DNA of 27,216 bases from JBNJGB01 sp051747385 (lineage in GTDB: Bacteria; Myxococcota_A; UBA9042; PHBI01; JACKFB01), in NCBI GenBank assembly GCA_051747385.1, contig JBNJGB010000054.1, forward strand, positions 1 to 27,216, given 5' to 3'. Within the stretch, counting starts at the first letter, position 1. Each line of letters starts with the position of its first letter. Of the stretch, positions 23,561-27,216 are shown piece by piece. The position numbers were made by a program, and so were the translations under genes. Below the pieces are notes generated by a model. The model was not told the DNA's origin and did not search any database. It saw only the letters and a list, made by a program, of their open reading frames with translations.

Positions 23561-24352
23561 GAGCAGGGGGCGGTAGAAGCTGTTGCCGGCGGTCGAGCCC
23601 GCGAGGCCGAAGTTCTCCTCGAGGGTGGCGCCCACGTCGCCCAGGCACGCGCGATCCCCGAGGATCACCCCCGAGGGCACGGCCGGCGTGTAGGCCAGCA
23701 GCGGCGTGCGCTCGCGCGTCGGCTCGGGGTGGGTCTCCAGGATCGGGTCCGCGCCGCCCAGGCCCACGACGAGCAGGAGCGTCGACTCGTCCATCCGGTC
23801 CATCAGCGTGGGCAGCCGACCGTCGAGCCACGCGATGCGCCGGGACAGGGCCACCGGGCCGCCGCCGCCCCCGGCCAGGTGCAGGCCGGCGACGACCACG
23901 CCGCCCTCGTGCCCGGCCAGCACCTCGCTCATCCGGTGCAGCAGGTCGTCGTCCGACGCCTCGGGGTCGCGGGCGTCCAGGTCATCCTCGCCCAGCATGT
24001 CCGCCAGCCAGCCGAGCCCGCGGACCGTCACGCCCGTTTCGCGCAAGCGCCCCAGGGCGCCGCCGAACAGCTCGCGGATCCCCTCCGGCCGGTCGCGCCC
24101 CTCGCTCGCGCGCCGGAGGCTCCCGACGCTGGCCGCCGGGGGATCCGTCTCGCTCAGCCCGCGCACGGTGTGCACGTTGCCCAGCCCCATCCACTGCAGG
24201 AACGGCGCCTGTAGCTCACCCACGTACGCGGCCACGTGGCCGAGGGTGTCGGCCCCCCGGTCGTCGTCTTCCCGCGCGTCCGGCTGCGCGCCGATCCCCA
24301 TCCCGTCCACCACCAGGACGGCGACCTTGTGGAACCCGGCATCCTCCGCCAT
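23555..24352 (-). CDS. Phosphopentomutase-like protein, short and missing metal ligands
   Basis: 265 aa from ATG 24352 (GGGGGA upstream; ATG 24418 is less likely). The N-terminus is that of DeoB (VAVLVVDGMGIGAQPDA, GADTLGHVAAYV, MGLGNV), with the first metal Asp16 present. The C-terminus also aligns (TREUVP-type stretch here TRERTPLLAYTP, then GVILGDRACLGDVGATLEE). DeoB is normally about 390 aa, and here the cap domain is mostly missing. The key sites are gone: the DTTTGH loop is DPPAASV, the ADHGNDP metal motif is GLGGADP, and the YGHR region is a Gly run (LHLAGGGGGPVA). I infer a non-catalytic or functionally altered paralogue in the alkaline-phosphatase fold. Its context, upstream of deoA, punA and cdd, is exactly where a working DeoB would be. 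Confidence 0.8.
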   Translation of the reverse strand: MAEDAGFHKVAVLVVDGMGIGAQPDAREDDDRGADTLGHVAAYVGELQAPFLQWMGLGNVHTVRGLSETDPPAASVGSLRRASEGRDRPEGIRELFGGALGRLRETGVTVRGLGWLADMLGEDDLDARDPEASDDDLLHRMSEVLAGHEGGVVVAGLHLAGGGGGPVALSRRIAWLDGRLPTLMDRMDESTLLLVVGLGGADPILETHPEPTRERTPLLAYTPAVPSGVILGDRACLGDVGATLEENFGLAGSTAGNSFYRPLLA

Positions 24353-24404
24353 GTCATCCCCCGTGCAGTGAGAGGGACCATCATCCGGCAGCGGCGCCGA
24401 ATGG

Positions 24405-24716
24405 TCAAAGTCCGCCACCCTCGTCGTTCCCGTCGCCGTCGGGCGCGCGGCCCGAGGTCACCCGGAAGGGCCCCGGCTTCCGCGTCACCGGGGGCACCAC
24501 GGGCCGGACCGGCACCCCGGCGTCCGGGCGCGCGTCGGCGTAGGCCGCGGCGTCGCGCTTGAAGGCCATCCGACAGGACGACGAGCAGAACCACCACCGC
24601 GCCCCGCGGAACAGGACGGGCAAGGGGGCCTCGGCGGGCGTGACCCGGGCGCCGCAGACCGGGTCCAAGGCGGAGTCGGGGGGCGGGACGCCGGTCGGGT
24701 CCAGGGGCACGGGCAC
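24405..24716 (-). CDS. Small YHS-domain (metal-binding TRASH-like) protein
   Basis: The start is GTG 24716 or GTG 24710; GGAGGA (24725-24720) fits the second better. 103 aa. The core is LDPVCGARV (Cys21) followed by WWFCSSSCRMAFKRD (Cys44, Cys48), the YHS/TRASH arrangement for binding a transition metal. Such domains occur in copper-handling proteins and as accessory parts of enzymes. The tail (about 65-103) is Pro/Arg/Gly-rich and probably flexible. It is the first gene of the minus-strand salvage operon, 52 bp before the DeoB-like gene, and diverges from the ABC exporter pair. Its role in the operon is unclear. Confidence 0.75.
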   Translation of the reverse strand: MPVPLDPTGVPPPDSALDPVCGARVTPAEAPLPVLFRGARWWFCSSSCRMAFKRDAAAYADARPDAGVPVRPVVPPVTRKPGPFRVTSGRAPDGDGNDEGGGL

Positions 24717-24724
24717 GGCTCCTC

Positions 24725-24747
24725 CGGCCGGCGTCGCGTGCCGGCCG
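24725..24747 (-). promoter_or_regulatory. Hairpin next to the Shine-Dalgarno of the YHS gene
   Basis: The perfect 8-bp arms CGGCCGGC (24725-24732) and GCCGGCCG (24740-24747) enclose a 7-nt loop. On the minus strand the hairpin ends at the GGAGGA of the YHS gene, so folding could limit ribosome access. It may equally be a protein-binding dyad in the divergent promoter region. Confidence 0.45.
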
Positions 24748-24750
24748 TCG

Positions 24751-24779
24751 TTGGCACGATCGGGACGACATGATACCGA
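24751..24779 (+). promoter_or_regulatory. Candidate promoter of the ABC exporter operon
   Basis: TTGGCA (24751-24756), 17 bp, TGA-TACCGA (24771-24779; extended -10 style). The start would be about 40 bases upstream of the ATG at 24829. It overlaps the divergent regulatory region of the YHS operon. Confidence 0.35.
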
Positions 24780-24828
24780 ACATCCCCCCGGAGCCCCTCG
24801 AGACCACGACCACGAAGGACCAGGAGCC

Positions 24829-26222
24829 ATGACCGCCGCGGACCTGCTGCGCTATCGCGTGCGCTCCCTGCGCCGCCGCGCGTCCGGGGCCGGCTCCGTC
24901 GCGGCGACCCTCGGGCTCGCCCTTCCCGTGGCCGCCGCGGCCGCCCTCGCCCTGGCGTTCCTCCGCCTCGCGGGGTCCGACCTGGCGGGAGCCGACGCCG
25001 AGGCCGCGCTCCGGCTCGCGAGGGATCGGGCGTTCTGGCTCAACGTCCTCCAGGCCCTGATCTTCGCCTACACCACCTTCGAGGTGATCTTCCGCGCCTC
25101 GGATGCGCGGTTCGTGGCCCTGCTCCCCATGCCGGGCCGCTCCCGCTGGCTCGACCTCCTGGGACGGGCCGCGGCGGTCCACCTCCCCCTCCTCCTCCCG
25201 GGCGCCGCCTACGCCGCGGGCCTCGCCACCGGGGGCGCCGCCACGGCCGCCCTCCAGGCGGGCCTCACGGTCGGCCTCACCTGGCTGCTCGGCATCCCGA
25301 CCTGCGCCCTGCTCCACCTCCTGGCCGGCCGCTCGCTCCTGTCCGAGTCCTCCGCCTTGAAGCGCTGGATGGCCGGCGGCGTGGTGCAGGACGACGCGGC
25401 CATGCTCCTGTACTCCCCGGCGGCGGGGCTGGCGATCACGCTCGTGGCCGCCATCCTCCTCGGAGAGATGGTCCACGCGGGGCTCGGCGGCTCCTCCGGC
25501 GAGGTGAGCCCCGGGACCCTCGCGGGCGTGTCCGGGGCCGTCGCCGTCGCCGCGGGCTGGCTGGCCCTCCGCGGCGCCCGGGAGGCCGAGCAGGTGCTCC
25601 CGTTCGTCGTCGCCCGCTTCGCCGAGGTCGACGTGGCCCCGCCCTATCGCGAGGACGGCCTGCCCGAGGACACCCCGGGCGAGGGCCTCGCGCGACGCCT
25701 GCCCCGCCGCGTGCAGCCGTACTTCCTGCGGGACCTGCGCCAGCTTCGGCGGCGCCACCGCCTCGACCGGATCCTGCTGTTCCTCCACGCCGCCGTGATG
25801 GGGCGCCTGGCCCTGGTGGACGCGCCGCCCCTCGAAGCCGCCGCGGACGCCCTGACCCTCACCCTGCTCTTCGTCGGGCTGATCCTGGTGCCGGCCTTCC
25901 GGCTCCACGGCCGCGAGCTGGCCTCCCCCTGGCTGGATCGCACCGTGACCGGGGAGCCCGGCGCGGCCCGCCTCGGAGAGCTGGCGGCCTCGGCCATCCA
26001 CCCGGCCTGGGCGCTGCTCTGGGCCTCCCTCGCCGCGGGCGTGGCCGGGGGACCGCTCGCCGGGCTGGCCACCGCCGGGGTCGGCCTGGTCGCGACGCTG
26101 CTGCTCCTGCTCACCGCCAGGGCGACGGCCCGCGGCGCGACCCCCGAGCGGGCCGCCGTGCTGAGCGTCGTCTGGAAGGCCGGCCTGCTCGCCCTGATCG
26201 CCGCGATCCGCTGGAGGTGGCC

Positions 26223-26226
<4 letters not shown>
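24829..26226 (+). CDS. ABC exporter membrane protein (ABC-2-like)
   Basis: 465 aa from ATG 24829 (CAGGAG just upstream). It has about ten hydrophobic helices, for example LGLALPVAAAAALALAF, LLLPGAAYAAGLATGGAA, LAGVSGAVAVAAGWLAL and LTLTLLFVGLILVPAF. A long charged cytoplasmic loop (about 260-330) lies in the middle. The N-terminus starts with basic residues, as usual for permeases. The stop codon overlaps the ATG of the ATPase gene, so the two form one transporter. The substrate is not recognisable. The gene is GC-rich like its neighbours. Confidence 0.8.
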
Positions 26227-26987
<761 letters not shown>

Positions 26988-27093
26988 GGCAGGGCAATCG
27001 CAAAGTCGGAGAGGTGTGGGCCGTGCGGCGGTACGACGCCCGGCGCCGGAATGCACCCGCTCGGAAAGGATGGATTCTGCGCGTCTGAGAGCA

Positions 27094-27141
27094 GGCAAGG
27101 GCACAGGCAAGGGCAAGGGCAAGGGCAAGGGCAAGGGCAAA
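27094..27141. repeat. Tandem hexamer array, mainly GGCAAG
   Basis: There are eight hexamer units. GGCAAG at 27094-27099 is followed by a GGCACA variant, then five perfect GGCAAG copies (27106-27135) and a final GGCAAA. It lies 61 bp before the start of the next gene, in the 215-bp gap after the ATPase. Confidence 0.9.
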
Positions 27142-27202
27142 GAAGCTATGAGCGGGCACCAGGTTGGTAACCTCGAGTTGAACCAAAACGGTGGAGGCCC
27201 AG

Positions 27203-27216
27203 ATGACCCTGATGCC
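27203..27216 (+). CDS. Start of a further gene, cut by window edge
   Basis: An ATG at 27203 follows GGAGG (27193-27197) with ideal 5-nt spacing and reads Met-Thr-Leu-Met before the window ends. The only evidence is the ribosome binding site and start codon; the product cannot be named. Confidence 0.45.

Overview
The window is a very GC-rich stretch (visibly about 70% or more G+C) of a bacterial chromosome. Gene content points to the Myxococcota/deltaproteobacterial sphere: a Ser/Thr-kinase-fold protein, a zinc-ribbon/cyclase/AAA/TPR giant, a PilZ protein, many lipoproteins, and GTG/TTG starts with GC at third positions. This assignment is inferred from gene families only; no rRNA or other marker gene is present. 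I see no tRNA, rRNA or CRISPR array.

Layout. 1-3048 is a scrambled accessory zone: an IS91-type transposase cut by the left edge (minus strand), a hairpin that may mark its end, remnants of a penicillin-acylase gene broken by frameshifts, and a perfect 171-bp direct repeat that brackets the 5' end of a foreign-looking, AT-richer rhodanese (YibN-like) gene. 3075-7581 is a three-gene plus-strand operon with 4-nt overlaps: a peptide-transporter-type binding lipoprotein, a GH39-like lipoprotein whose acid/base motif is altered, and GluQRS. After a repeat-bearing 362-bp gap comes a membrane-anchored protein (7944-9851), whose 3' end overlaps a convergent bifunctional 3-hydroxyacyl-CoA dehydrogenase/enoyl-CoA hydratase in the reverse domain order to FadB.

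12067-17876 is a signalling block: a zinc ribbon/degenerate cyclase/degenerate AAA/TPR protein, a convergent pseudokinase, and a PilZ protein. 17922-20710 holds two tandem PTPS/QueD-family genes and a DUF2723 membrane protein. Between DUF2723 and the convergent cdd gene lies what I think is the best new element: a near-consensus sigma-54 promoter followed, within about 110 nt, by a strong intrinsic terminator and no ORF, i.e. a candidate sigma-54-dependent small RNA of about 100 nt.

20946-24716 (minus strand) is a nucleoside-salvage operon: YHS protein, phosphopentomutase-like protein, pyrimidine-nucleoside phosphorylase, purine-nucleoside phosphorylase and cytidine deaminase. The phosphopentomutase homologue is short and lacks nearly all metal ligands, although its position is where an active DeoB would be expected. 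24829-26987 is a two-gene ABC exporter pair, and a new gene starts at the right edge.

A recurring theme is loss of catalytic residues with retention of fold: the pseudokinase, the cyclase/NTPase protein, the DeoB-like protein, the second PTPS and probably the GH39-like lipoprotein. All calls are from reading the sequence; no database search was possible.
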